From NCBI GenBank assembly GCA_016716625.1, contig JADJVJ010000001.1, positions 558,001 through 622,000 of the forward strand: a stretch of DNA of 64,000 nt, given 5' to 3'. This stretch comes from Nostocoides sp. Lineage in GTDB: Bacteria > Actinomycetota > Actinomycetes > Actinomycetales > Dermatophilaceae. The number at the start of each line of letters is the position of its first letter. Position 1 is the first letter of the stretch. Positions 43,948 through 52,836 of the stretch are shown here, one piece after another. The position numbers were made by a program, and so were the translations under genes. Below the pieces are notes generated by a model. The model searched no databases, was not told the origin of the DNA, and worked only from the letters and a program-made list of their open reading frames with translations.

Positions 43948-46098
43948 ATGACTGACCTCGTCACCCTGAGGGCGGCGGGTGTCGCCGTCGTGCTCGACAC
44001 GAGCGGGGATGGACTGCCCCGGATCCTGCACTGGGGGCGCGACCTCCCGGACGCCGCCTGCGAGGTGCTCCCGCTGCTCAGCGAGGGCCCGGTCCCACCG
44101 AGCGCCCCCGATGAGCCCTGGCCGTTCACCATCCTCCCCGGACCCGCCGATGGCTGGCTCGGTACCCCCGGGTATGCCGGACACGTTGCGGGCACCCGGG
44201 CCACCGCCCGCTGGCAGGTCGAGCACACTGTTGCGACCGAGCGCTCTCTCACCGTGCGGGCCCGCAACGGAGCCACCTCGGTGAGCACCCGGCATACCCT
44301 CGACGAGCACGGAGTGCTCGCCGTCGCACTCACGCTGACCCGGGACGCCGACGCCGATTCAGACCTCGACGTCGCTGCGCTGCGGGCCCTGGTCCCGCTA
44401 CCCCCTCAGGCGAGCGAGGTTCTCGACCTCACCGGGCGTTGGTGTCGTGAGCGGTCTCCGCAGCGGCGGCCGCTGCACGACGGCACGATCCTGCGTTCCT
44501 CCCGGCGCGGGCGCACCGGCCACGACGCGACCCTTGTCCTGGTGGCAGGTAGTGACGGCTTCGGGTGGCGCACCGGGGAAGTGTGGGCAGTCCACGTGGC
44601 CTGGAGTGGCAACCACGAGCACCTTGTCGAACGCCTCCCCGAGGGTGCCGGGGCACACAGCGCCGTCCTCGGGGGTGGCGAACTCCTCGAACCGGGAGAG
44701 GTCCGGCTCGCCTCTGGGGAGTCCTACACCACCCCGGAGGTGCTCTTCACCTACGGCAGCGAGGGCTTGGACTCGCTCTCCCGGCGGCTCCACGGCCGCG
44801 CCCGGGCACAGACACCTCGGGCCCGCGGTCCGCGGCCGCTCGTGATCAACACCTGGGAGGCGGTCTACTTCGACCATGACCTCGACCGGCTCACCGCGCT
44901 CGCGGAGGCCGCCGCGCAGATCGGGGTGGAACGCTTCGTCCTCGACGACGGCTGGTTCGGCGCCCGTCGCCACGACCGGGCAGGCCTCGGCGACTGGGTG
45001 GTCTCGCACCAGGCGTGGCCGCAGGGCCTGCGCGTGCTCGCCGACACCGTCCGGGCCCTCGGGATGGAGTTCGGCCTATGGTTCGAACCGGAGATGGTCA
45101 ACCTGGACTCCGACCTCGTCCGGGCCCACCCGGACTGGGTCCTGGGGCCCCGCGCGGGGCTGCCCCGTCCCTGGCGCCACCAGCAGGTCCTCGACCTCGC
45201 CAACCCGCACGCCAGCGAGTACCTGCTGGAGGCCATCTCCGCCGTGGTCGCCCAGGTCGGCGTGTCCTTCATCAAGTGGGACCACAACCGGGACCTTCTC
45301 GAGGCCGTGCGCACCGATGGCACCGGTGCCGACCGGCCGGCGGTGCACGCCCAGACGCGTGCGTTCTATGCCTTGCTCGACCGGCTCCGCGAGCGCCACG
45401 CCGACCTGGAGATCGAGTCCTGCAGCAGCGGAGGCGCCCGGGTGGACCTCGGCGTGCTCGCTCGAACCGACCGGGTCTGGACGAGCGACTGCAACGACGC
45501 CTTGGAACGCGCCCTCATCCAACGCTGGACCTCGCTGCTGCTGCCCGCTGAGCTCATGGGGACGCACATCGGCCCGCCCACCGCGCACACCACCCACCGC
45601 ACTGTCGACCTCGCCACCCGGATGCTCCTCGCCCTCGGTGGCCACGCCGGTCTGGAGTGGGACATCACCACCTGCTCCGAGGACGAACGCGAACAACTCG
45701 CGGCGTGGTCCGCGCTCTACCGCGAACTGCGGCCCCTGCTGCACTCCGGCGAGATCGCCCGGGCCGACGCCGACGACGGCACCGTGCTCGTCACGGGAAC
45801 CTGTGCACCCGACCGCAGCGCCGCGGCATACACCCTGCTTCGGCTGGCGACCAGCCCGCGGGCCCGGCCCGGGCGGGTCGCCCTGCCCGGCCTCGATCCG
45901 GACCGGACCTACGCCGTGCGGGTGCGCACGGCGGCCAGCGACCCCGCTCTGGTCGAGATCCGCGACCCCCGCTGGTGGGTGCGCGCCTGCGACCGGGAAC
46001 TCGTTGTCCCCGGCGCAGCCCTCACCGACATCGGCCTCCCGCTGCCGGTGCTTGCACCCGGCCACGGATTCCTCCTCGATGTGCGCGCGCGCCCATAA
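43948..46098 (+). CDS. Alpha-galactosidase, GH36 family
   Basis: A 716-residue enzyme releasing alpha-galactose from raffinose-type sugars or melibiose. The nucleophile is Asp445 in FIKWDHNRDL and the acid/base is Asp514 in WTSDCNDAL. The N-terminal beta-sandwich (about 1-290) and the barrel start at VINTWEAVYFDHD are as in other GH36 proteins. No signal peptide, so imported sugars are split in the cytoplasm. Last gene of the ABC operon; its stop is within the -10-like box of trpS. Confidence 0.94.
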   Translation: MTDLVTLRAAGVAVVLDTSGDGLPRILHWGRDLPDAACEVLPLLSEGPVPPSAPDEPWPFTILPGPADGWLGTPGYAGHVAGTRATARWQVEHTVATERSLTVRARNGATSVSTRHTLDEHGVLAVALTLTRDADADSDLDVAALRALVPLPPQASEVLDLTGRWCRERSPQRRPLHDGTILRSSRRGRTGHDATLVLVAGSDGFGWRTGEVWAVHVAWSGNHEHLVERLPEGAGAHSAVLGGGELLEPGEVRLASGESYTTPEVLFTYGSEGLDSLSRRLHGRARAQTPRARGPRPLVINTWEAVYFDHDLDRLTALAEAAAQIGVERFVLDDGWFGARRHDRAGLGDWVVSHQAWPQGLRVLADTVRALGMEFGLWFEPEMVNLDSDLVRAHPDWVLGPRAGLPRPWRHQQVLDLANPHASEYLLEAISAVVAQVGVSFIKWDHNRDLLEAVRTDGTGADRPAVHAQTRAFYALLDRLRERHADLEIESCSSGGARVDLGVLARTDRVWTSDCNDALERALIQRWTSLLLPAELMGTHIGPPTAHTTHRTVDLATRMLLALGGHAGLEWDITTCSEDEREQLAAWSALYRELRPLLHSGEIARADADDGTVLVTGTCAPDRSAAAYTLLRLATSPRARPGRVALPGLDPDRTYAVRVRTAASDPALVEIRDPRWWVRACDRELVVPGAALTDIGLPLPVLAPGHGFLLDVRARP

Positions 46099-46106
46099 TG
46101 GGGCGC

Positions 46107-47153
46107 ATGTCGCTCTCCGCCCTCGCCCCGCAACGTCCGCGCATCCTCTCCGGGATGCAGCCGACGAGCGACTCCCTGCACCTGGGCAACTACCTCGGTG
46201 CGCTGGTCAACTGGGTGGGGCTGCAGGAGGAGTTCGACGCGTTCTACTTCGTGGCCGACCTGCACTCGCTCACGGTGCCGACCGACCCGGCCGATATCAC
46301 CCGCCGTACCCGGGTGACGGCCGCACAGTTCATCGCCGGCGGGGTCGACCCCACGACCTCCGCGGTCTTCTGCCAGAGCCACGTCCCCGAGCACGCCGAG
46401 CTGGGCTGGATCCTGGCGTGCCAGACGGCGATGGGCGAGATGAACCGGATGACCCAGTTCAAGGACAAGACCGCCAAGGGCCACAACGCCAACGTCGGGC
46501 TCTTCACCTACCCGGTCCTCATGGCCGGCGACATCATCATGTATGACGCCGCGTACGTCCCGGTCGGCGAGGACCAACGCCAGCACCTGGAGATCACCCG
46601 GGACCTCGCGGAAAGGTTCAACCAGCGGTTTGGCGAGACCTTCGTGGTGCCCGAGCCCTACATCCTCAAGGAGTCCGGGGCCAAGATCATGGACCTGCAG
46701 GACCCGACCGCCAAGATGAGCAAGTCCGAGTCCAGCGACAAGGGCGTCATCTGGCTGCGTGACGACCCAGCCGTGACGGCCAAGAAGATCCGCTCGGCGG
46801 TCACCGACACCGAGGCCGAGGTGCGCTACGACCCGGAGACCAAGCCTGGGGTCTCCAACCTCCTCGTCATCCATTCCGTCCTCTCCGGAACCCGCGTGGA
46901 GGAGCTGGAGCGGCGGTTCTCGGGGCAGGGATATGGTGCCCTCAAGGGTGAGGTCGCCGAGGTCGTCACCGAGGCCCTCGCCCCGTTCAAGGCCCGGATG
47001 GACCAGCTGCTGGGGGATCCTGCCGAGCTCGACCGCTACCTCGCCTTCGGGGCGGAGCGTGCTGGCGAGGTCGCGCGCGAGACGATGCGCCGGACCCGCT
47101 GCGCCGTCGGTCTGCTCACCGCCGCCCGGTCGGCTGCTTCGGCGCTCGGTTAG
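46107..47153 (+). CDS. trpS: Tryptophanyl-tRNA synthetase
   Basis: Class I aminoacyl-tRNA synthetase (348 residues) charging tRNA-Trp. The HIGH-type motif is SLHLGNYLGA near residues 24-33, and the KMSKS loop is AKMSKSESSDK near 204-214. GEDQRQHLEITRDLAERFN is the family's adenosine-contact region. ATG 46107 follows CATAAT (46094-46099) by 7 bases, so it is preferred over ATG 46098, which lies in that box. Confidence 0.96.
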   Translation: MSLSALAPQRPRILSGMQPTSDSLHLGNYLGALVNWVGLQEEFDAFYFVADLHSLTVPTDPADITRRTRVTAAQFIAGGVDPTTSAVFCQSHVPEHAELGWILACQTAMGEMNRMTQFKDKTAKGHNANVGLFTYPVLMAGDIIMYDAAYVPVGEDQRQHLEITRDLAERFNQRFGETFVVPEPYILKESGAKIMDLQDPTAKMSKSESSDKGVIWLRDDPAVTAKKIRSAVTDTEAEVRYDPETKPGVSNLLVIHSVLSGTRVEELERRFSGQGYGALKGEVAEVVTEALAPFKARMDQLLGDPAELDRYLAFGAERAGEVARETMRRTRCAVGLLTAARSAASALG

Positions 47154-47171
47154 GGTCGGTAAGGTCGGCCC

Positions 47172-47687
47172 ATGCGCACGTACGGCGTCGCGATCACCGT
47201 GCCGGAGCCCTTCGGCTCCGTGCTGCAGGAGCACCGGGCCTCGTTTGGCGACCCGCTCGCCGGTTCAATCCCGCCGCATGTGACCCTCTTGCCGCCGACG
47301 GTGCTCGCCCGCGGCAGCCAGGGAGATCTCGAGCAGCACCTGGCCGCCATCGCGGCGGCCACGGCTGCCTTCCCCATGGTCCTGTCCAGCACCGGAACGT
47401 TCCGGCCGACCTCACCGGTGGTGTTCGTCCAGGTCTCTCAGGGCATCTCCAGTTGCGAACAGCTCGAACGCGCCATTCGCTCTGGGCCGGTCGAGCGAGA
47501 CCTCGAGTTCCCGTATCACCCGCACGTCACCGTGGCCCATCACCTCCCGGAGGCGGCACTTGATGCGGCCTACGCCGAACTGGCCGGGTTCCGAGCAGAG
47601 TTCCTCGTGGACTCCATTGACCTCTATGCCCACGGGGACGACTCGGTATGGCGTCCGCTCACCACCTTCGCGCTCGCGGCGGCCTGA
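47172..47687 (+). CDS. 2'-5' RNA ligase family protein (2H phosphoesterase)
   Basis: A 171-residue 2H phosphoesterase. The two HxT/S motifs are PPHVTLLPPTV near residues 35-45 and YHPHVTVAHHL near 115-125. Family members act on 2'-5' linkages or cyclic phosphates in RNA, or on small nucleotides; the substrate here is unknown. TAAGGT (47160-47165) ends 6 bases before the ATG. Next to manC, which starts one base after its stop. Confidence 0.9.
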   Translation: MRTYGVAITVPEPFGSVLQEHRASFGDPLAGSIPPHVTLLPPTVLARGSQGDLEQHLAAIAAATAAFPMVLSSTGTFRPTSPVVFVQVSQGISSCEQLERAIRSGPVERDLEFPYHPHVTVAHHLPEAALDAAYAELAGFRAEFLVDSIDLYAHGDDSVWRPLTTFALAAA

Positions 47688-47688
47688 G

Positions 47689-48771
47689 GTGAGCAGCATC
47701 AGGGGGTTCTGGGCGGTCGTCCCGGCCGGCGGGGCCGGCACCCGGCTCTGGCCGCTGAGCCGAGCCGGACGGCCCAAGTTCCTCCTCGACCTCACCGGAT
47801 CAGGGCGCACCCTGCTGCAGGCCACCTGCGATCGGCTCGAACCGCTGGCCGGTGAGCGCATCCTCGTCGTCACCGGCGCCCGGCACGCCGCCGCCGTCGC
47901 CGACCAGGTCCCGAGCCTCGGCCCCGGCCGGGTGCTCGCCGAGCCGACCCCCCGCGACTCGATGGCGGCCATTGCCTGGGCGGCAGCCGTCGTCGAAGCC
48001 CACGAGCGCGACGCCATCATCGGCTCCTTCGCGGCCGACCACGTCATCCCCGACGAAGAGGCTTTCGCGGCCGCGGTACGTGAGGCCGTGAGTGTGGCCC
48101 ACGAGGACCGGCTCGTGACGATCGGGATCGAGCCGACCTACCCGGCCACCGGGTTCGGCTATCTCCAGATGGGCCGTCCCCTGGCCGGTCATGCGACCGC
48201 CCGCGCGGTCCGGCAGTTCGTCGAGAAGCCGGATGCGGCGCGCGCCACGGCATATCTGTCCACCGGTGAGTTCCGCTGGAACGCGGGGATGTTCGTCGTC
48301 CGGGCCCGGGTTCTCCTGGATCTGCTCGCGCTCTGGCACCCCGACCTCGCCGCGGGGGCGCGTCGGATCGCGGCCGATCCAGACCAACTCGACACGCTCT
48401 GGCCGCAGCTCGAACGGATCGCCATCGACCACGCGGTCGCCGAACCCGCAGCGGACGCGGGACGGGTGGCCGTCGTTCCTGGCGGCTTCACCTGGGACGA
48501 CATCGGCGACTTCACCAGCCTGGCCCAACTCATCGACCCGGAGCCGGCTGCGCAACCCGTCGTCCTCGGCGACCGCGACCTGGTCACGGCAGTGCAGGCC
48601 AGCGGGCTCGTCGTGCCCGGGTCGGGCCGGGCCGTGGCCCTCGTCGGCGTCGAGGACATCGTCGTCGTCGACACCCCGGACGCCGTGCTCATCACCACGA
48701 GGGATCGGGCCCAGGACGTCAAGGCCGTCGTCGACGCCCTCAAGGCCGCGGGACGCACTGACCTGGTCTGA
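47689..48771 (+). CDS. manC: Mannose-1-phosphate guanylyltransferase
   Basis: A 360-residue nucleotidyltransferase making GDP-mannose from mannose 1-phosphate and GTP. The nucleotide loop is VVPAGGAGTRLWPLSRAGRP near residues 8-27 with PKFLLDL; GFGYLQMGRPL and FVEKPDAARATAYL follow in the middle, and FRWNAGMFVVRA is the sugar-binding segment. There is no fused mannose-6-phosphate isomerase domain, so it is the short, single-function type. Start GTG 47689, coupled to the previous gene. Confidence 0.93.
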   Translation: MSSIRGFWAVVPAGGAGTRLWPLSRAGRPKFLLDLTGSGRTLLQATCDRLEPLAGERILVVTGARHAAAVADQVPSLGPGRVLAEPTPRDSMAAIAWAAAVVEAHERDAIIGSFAADHVIPDEEAFAAAVREAVSVAHEDRLVTIGIEPTYPATGFGYLQMGRPLAGHATARAVRQFVEKPDAARATAYLSTGEFRWNAGMFVVRARVLLDLLALWHPDLAAGARRIAADPDQLDTLWPQLERIAIDHAVAEPAADAGRVAVVPGGFTWDDIGDFTSLAQLIDPEPAAQPVVLGDRDLVTAVQASGLVVPGSGRAVALVGVEDIVVVDTPDAVLITTRDRAQDVKAVVDALKAAGRTDLV

Positions 48772-48789
48772 ACCCACCGTGGCGATCGC

Positions 48790-50424
48790 TCAGGCGGCGT
48801 CCCGGCGCTGGTAGGCGAGCAGCCCGAACCCGACGAGAGCAGCCGCCACCGAGAGCAGCAACAGCGTCGGGGTGAGGTCGAACCTGCCGCCCGGCAGGTG
48901 CGAGGTGTGGGCGAACGGCGAGAGGCTGATGACCCATTCGGGCAGGCCCATCGTGCGCCCCACCTCGCCGAGGAGGAAGCCGACCAGGAGTACGCCCCAG
49001 GACCAGGCGGCATACCGGGCGCCGAGCCCGAAGAGGGCGGCGGCGGCTCCGACGACGACCCACACCCCCGGCACCAGGGCAAGGGCGGCGCCGAGCCCCT
49101 CGGCGACGGTGGGGGCCTGCGGTGTGACTCGGTGTCCGACTGCGCCGATGAGGGTCCCGACCACGGCGAGCAGGACTGCGGTGAGCGTGAACCCGGCCCC
49201 GACGTGCGCGGCGTACCAACTGCTCCGGCGGGTGGGGGTGGCGAGCACCACCTCGGCCGCGCCGCCGCGCTCGGCGCCGGCCAGCCGCAGGACCAGGGCC
49301 ACCCCGGCCGCGGTCACGGCACCGGCGATGAACCGCAACTCGGTGCTCACGAAGATGTCTTCGATGGACCCGGCCGCACCCCCAACTCGCTCAAGCATCG
49401 CGCGAACCGCCGGATCGGCGGCCATCTCGGTCACCGAGGCGAGCAGGGACCCGACGACGGCCGCGACCACAGCCACCCCGACAAGCCAGCCGAGGACGCT
49501 TCCGCGGGTGAGTCGCCCGACGAGGGCGGCCGGGCTGCGCAAGACGCGAGAGGCCTCGGCCAGGCCGCGACGGCTGGGCAGGATCCCCGAGCCGAGGTCG
49601 CGGGTGGCGAGCAGACGGTAGGCGATCGCGGTGGCCCCGGCCGCCAGCGCGACGCCGAGCCCGAGCGTGAAGAACCGGTTCGCCCCGTAGGGCTCCGTGC
49701 GACCGGCCCAGCCCAGCGGGGTGAGCCAGCCGAGGGCCTGACCCGCGGGGGAAGTGGCGGTGTCGCCGACCGCCCGGAGCAGGAAGTCGATACCGAGGGC
49801 ACCGAGCACGAGCCCGCCGCAGCCTCGCGCGGTGGCCGCGAGCTGCGCGGCGAGCGCGGTGAGCCCAATTGCGGACACCCCGGCGGTGAGCCACGCCGAG
49901 CCGAAGGCCAGTGAACCGACCGGCTCCATACCCAGCCCCAGCAACCCGAGGGTGGAGAGCGCCCCCGCGCCAAGGACGGCGAGCAGGGCGAGCAGGAGCG
50001 CGGCCGTCAGCGGGGCGCGGCGTCCGACCACCCCCGCGCCCAGCAGTTCAAGACGGCCCTCTTCCTCCTCGGACCGGGTATGCCGTCGGGTGACGACGAA
50101 GCCGAGGATGGCGGTGAAGACCGCGCCGAGCATGACCGTCTTGAACACCGCGAGCCCGTCGATACTGGTGGCCACGACCGGGCCGTAGAGGGCCTGCACG
50201 GCCGGGTTGAGCAGCACCGAGCCGAGCCCTTGCTGGGCGCTGTCCAGGTCCGGATAGAGCTCCAGAGTGGCCTTGGCCGACCCCACCGAGAGGGCGGTGA
50301 GCCCGAGAATGCTGGCCGGGATGAGGACCCGGTCCCGGCGCCAGGCCAGGGCGAGGAGCTGGCCGGTGCCGGCATACGCCGAACTGCGGGCGCGGGCGGC
50401 GGTCGACAGCGCGAGCGTGCTCAT
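48790..50424 (-). CDS. ABC exporter membrane protein (polyketide/antibiotic exporter-like)
   Basis: A 544-residue permease with about 12 hydrophobic segments in two similar halves. It resembles actinobacterial exporters annotated as polyketide antibiotic transporters; TRRHTRSEEEEGRLELLGAG near residues 112-131 and its second-half counterpart (GAAEVVLATPTRRSSWYAAH) are the typical repeats. It overlaps the ATPase gene by 4 bases. Substrate unknown. Confidence 0.88.
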   Translation of the reverse strand: MSTLALSTAARARSSAYAGTGQLLALAWRRDRVLIPASILGLTALSVGSAKATLELYPDLDSAQQGLGSVLLNPAVQALYGPVVATSIDGLAVFKTVMLGAVFTAILGFVVTRRHTRSEEEEGRLELLGAGVVGRRAPLTAALLLALLAVLGAGALSTLGLLGLGMEPVGSLAFGSAWLTAGVSAIGLTALAAQLAATARGCGGLVLGALGIDFLLRAVGDTATSPAGQALGWLTPLGWAGRTEPYGANRFFTLGLGVALAAGATAIAYRLLATRDLGSGILPSRRGLAEASRVLRSPAALVGRLTRGSVLGWLVGVAVVAAVVGSLLASVTEMAADPAVRAMLERVGGAAGSIEDIFVSTELRFIAGAVTAAGVALVLRLAGAERGGAAEVVLATPTRRSSWYAAHVGAGFTLTAVLLAVVGTLIGAVGHRVTPQAPTVAEGLGAALALVPGVWVVVGAAAALFGLGARYAAWSWGVLLVGFLLGEVGRTMGLPEWVISLSPFAHTSHLPGGRFDLTPTLLLLSVAAALVGFGLLAYQRRDAA

Positions 50425-51266
50425 CGGGGCGTTACCTCCGAGCGGCCGTAGCGCGCCAGGAAGAGGTCCTCCAAGGTGGCCGGGGTAACGCTGAGCGAGG
50501 CGACCGACGGGCCGAGCGCGGACACCCAGGCCGGGACCTCGGCGGCGGGCAGTGAGGCATGTTCCTGGGTGCCGTCGGTGAGGGTGGCCACCACCCGCGT
50601 GTCCATGACCTCGCGGAGGTCGGTGAGGGCACCGGACTCAACGACCCGCCCCGCCCGCACGATGCTCACCGAGCTGCACGCCCGCTCGACCTCGCTGAGG
50701 ATGTGGCTGGAGAGCAGCACGGTGCGCCCGTCCTGGCGAACCCGGACGAGTTCCTCCTGGAAGACCCGTTCCATGAGCGGGTCCAGGCCCGAGGTGGGCT
50801 CATCGAGAATGAGCAGGGGCACGTCCGCGGCGAGGGCCGACACCAGCGCAACCTTCTGCCGGTTGCCTTTGGAGTAGGCCTTGCCCTTCACCGTGGGGTC
50901 GAGTTCGAAGCGATTGAGCAGGTCCGCGCGCCGCGCCGGGTCCAGGCCACCCCGGAGCCGGCCAAGCAGGTCGATCGTCTCGCCGCCGGTCAACGTGGGC
51001 CACAGCACCACGTCACCGGGTACGTAGGCCAGCGAGCGGTGCAGGTCGGTGGCGTCCCGCCAGGGGTCTCTGCCCAGGACGGACACCCCGCCGGAGTCGG
51101 CCTTGAGGAGCCCGAGGAGGATACGGATCGTCGTGGACTTGCCCGACCCGTTGGGGCCGAGGAAGCCGTGCACTTCGCCCTCGGCCACGGTGAGGTCGAG
51201 GCCGTCAAGCGCCCGGGTTTCGCCGAAGGACTTGTGCAGCCCACGAATCTCCACGGCAGCAGCCAT
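50421..51266 (-). CDS. ABC transporter ATP-binding protein
   Basis: A 281-residue ATPase subunit for the exporter permease downstream. Walker A is GPNGSGKST near residues 38-46, the signature motif is YSKGNRQKVAL near 132-142 (a variant of LSGGQ), and Walker B is LLILDEPTSGLDP. TAGGCT (51278-51273) lies 6 bases before the ATG, so its promoter lies between the gene and the second IS110 element and appears intact. Confidence 0.94.
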   Translation of the reverse strand: MAAAVEIRGLHKSFGETRALDGLDLTVAEGEVHGFLGPNGSGKSTTIRILLGLLKADSGGVSVLGRDPWRDATDLHRSLAYVPGDVVLWPTLTGGETIDLLGRLRGGLDPARRADLLNRFELDPTVKGKAYSKGNRQKVALVSALAADVPLLILDEPTSGLDPLMERVFQEELVRVRQDGRTVLLSSHILSEVERACSSVSIVRAGRVVESGALTDLREVMDTRVVATLTDGTQEHASLPAAEVPAWVSALGPSVASLSVTPATLEDLFLARYGRSEVTPR

Positions 51267-51371
51267 ACGCTCAGCCTAATGGGGCTGCATCGTCTTGTTC
51301 CGGGCTCGATCTGGGGTGGGAGGCTGTGGCCGAGCCATCGGTCGGTGAACACTGTTCCAGCCTGAGACTCT

Positions 51372-52778
51372 TGGGATCTCTACGCCTAGATCGTGTCCTG
51401 ACCGGTGGGTAGGTCGCCCGTTGAGTGCTGATGGGATGTCGTGCCCCGCTGGTGGTGGTGAGCACTGATCCATTAGGTCGCTGCCATGGGCGGTCTCGGC
51501 TCATCGAAGAGGTTCGTCATCGCGTCGAGGAGGTGATCGGGTTGATCTTCGTTGGCAATGACTGGGCTGAGGATCACCACGACATTCATGTCATGAACAC
51601 CGAGGGGAAGAAGCTCGCCGTACGGCGTTTCCCGGAAGGAGTGGCTGGGGTCAGCGGCTTCCACGCGTTGATCGCGCAGCACGCCGAAGACCCAACGGAA
51701 GTGGTGGTCGGGATCGAGACTGATCACGGCTTGTGGGTCGCATCGCTGGTCGCGGCCGGGTACCGGGTGTACGCGGTCAACCCCAAAGCCGTGTCCCGCT
51801 ACCGCGACCGGCACCACGTCGGCGGCGGGAAGTCCGACGCCGCGGACGCCAAGGTCCTGGCGGACCTGGTCCGCACCGACGCCCACAACCACCGGGTCGT
51901 GGCCGGCGACACCGAGCAGGTGCAGGCGGTCAAGGTGCTGGCGCGGGCCCAGCAGGCACTGGTGTGGTCCCGCAACCGTGAGGTCAACCGGCTGCGGAAT
52001 GCGTTGCGGGAGTTCTATCCCGCCGCGCTGGTCGCGTTCGAGGACCTGCACGGCAGGGACGCCTTGGCCCTCCTGGGCCGGGCCCCGGGACCCGGTCACC
52101 GCCGCCCGCCTCACGGTCTCCCAGGTCAAGGCCGCCCTGCGCGCCGGCGGGCGTCGACGAAACCTGGACCTCACCGCCGAGAAGATTCAGGCCGTCCTGC
52201 GCACCGAGCAGCTCCACGCCCCAGCCGCGGTCGCGGCCGCCTACGCGGCCGTGGTCAGAGCGCAGGTCGGTGTCATCACCGCCCTGAACACCCAGCTCGC
52301 GGCCCTCGAGGCGCAGCTGGAGCAGTCTTTTGAGCAGCACCCGGACGCCGACATCATCCTGTCGCTTCCAGGCCTAGGAGACATCCTCGGCGCCCGGGTG
52401 CTCGGCGAGTTCGGGGACGACCCCGAACGCTTCGCTGATGCCCAGTCTCGCAGGAACTACGCCGGCACCTCACCCCTGACCGTCGCCTCCGGCAAGAAGC
52501 GCGCCGTCCTGGCCCGGCACGCCCGCAACCAGCGCCTCTATGACGCGATCAACCAGTGGGCCTTCTGCTCCCTGCAGGCCAGCCCAGGCGCCCGCGCCCT
52601 GTACGACACCCGACGAGCTGCCGGCCACACCCACCACCAAGCCCTCCGCTCCCTCGGCAACCGCTGGGTCGGCATCCTCCACGGCTGCCTCAAACACCGC
52701 ACCCCCTACAACGAACACACCGCCTGGGCACACCGCCAACCCGCAGCCGCTTGACACGCAACGACCCTGGGATATCTA
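51372..52778 (+). mobile_element. IS110-family insertion sequence with defective transposase
   Basis: About 1.4 kb. Near-identical 11-mers flank it: TGGGATCTCTA at 51372-51382 and TGGGATATCTA at 52768-52778, which may be the target or donor core copies that bound IS110 elements. The transposase is frameshifted. The element lies between the divergent ABC exporter operon and the nucleoside-salvage operon. The non-coding left part (about 51383-51541) could encode a bridge RNA. It is of a different subgroup from the first IS110 element. Confidence 0.65.
51542..52754 (+). pseudogene. IS110 family transposase, frameshifted
   Basis: The N-terminal part (51542 to about 52087) has the DEDD motifs: FVGNDWAEDHHDIHVMN, VVGIETDHGLWVASL and GGGKSDAADAKVLADLVRTD. 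After FEDLHGRDALALLGRAP the frame shifts; the next frame continues with DPVTAARLTVSQVKAALRAG through the Transposase_20 domain (LSLPGLGDILGARVLGEFGD, SPLTVASGKKRAVLARH). One extra G in the GGG run at 52087-52089 explains it. TTG 51542 is the likely start, with GAGGAGG (51527-51533) 8 bases upstream. It is either inactive or a sequencing error. Confidence 0.85.
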
Positions 52779-52836
52779 GGCCGCGGGGTCGGGAACACGC
52801 CCGCAGGACATACGCCCCGGAGTACAGTGCAGGGTG

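Noticed and set aside
52075..52095. Programmed ribosomal frameshifting in the second IS110 transposase.
   Set aside because: IS110 transposases are normally a single frame, no slippery heptamer with a downstream structure is evident, and a single extra G explains the shift.
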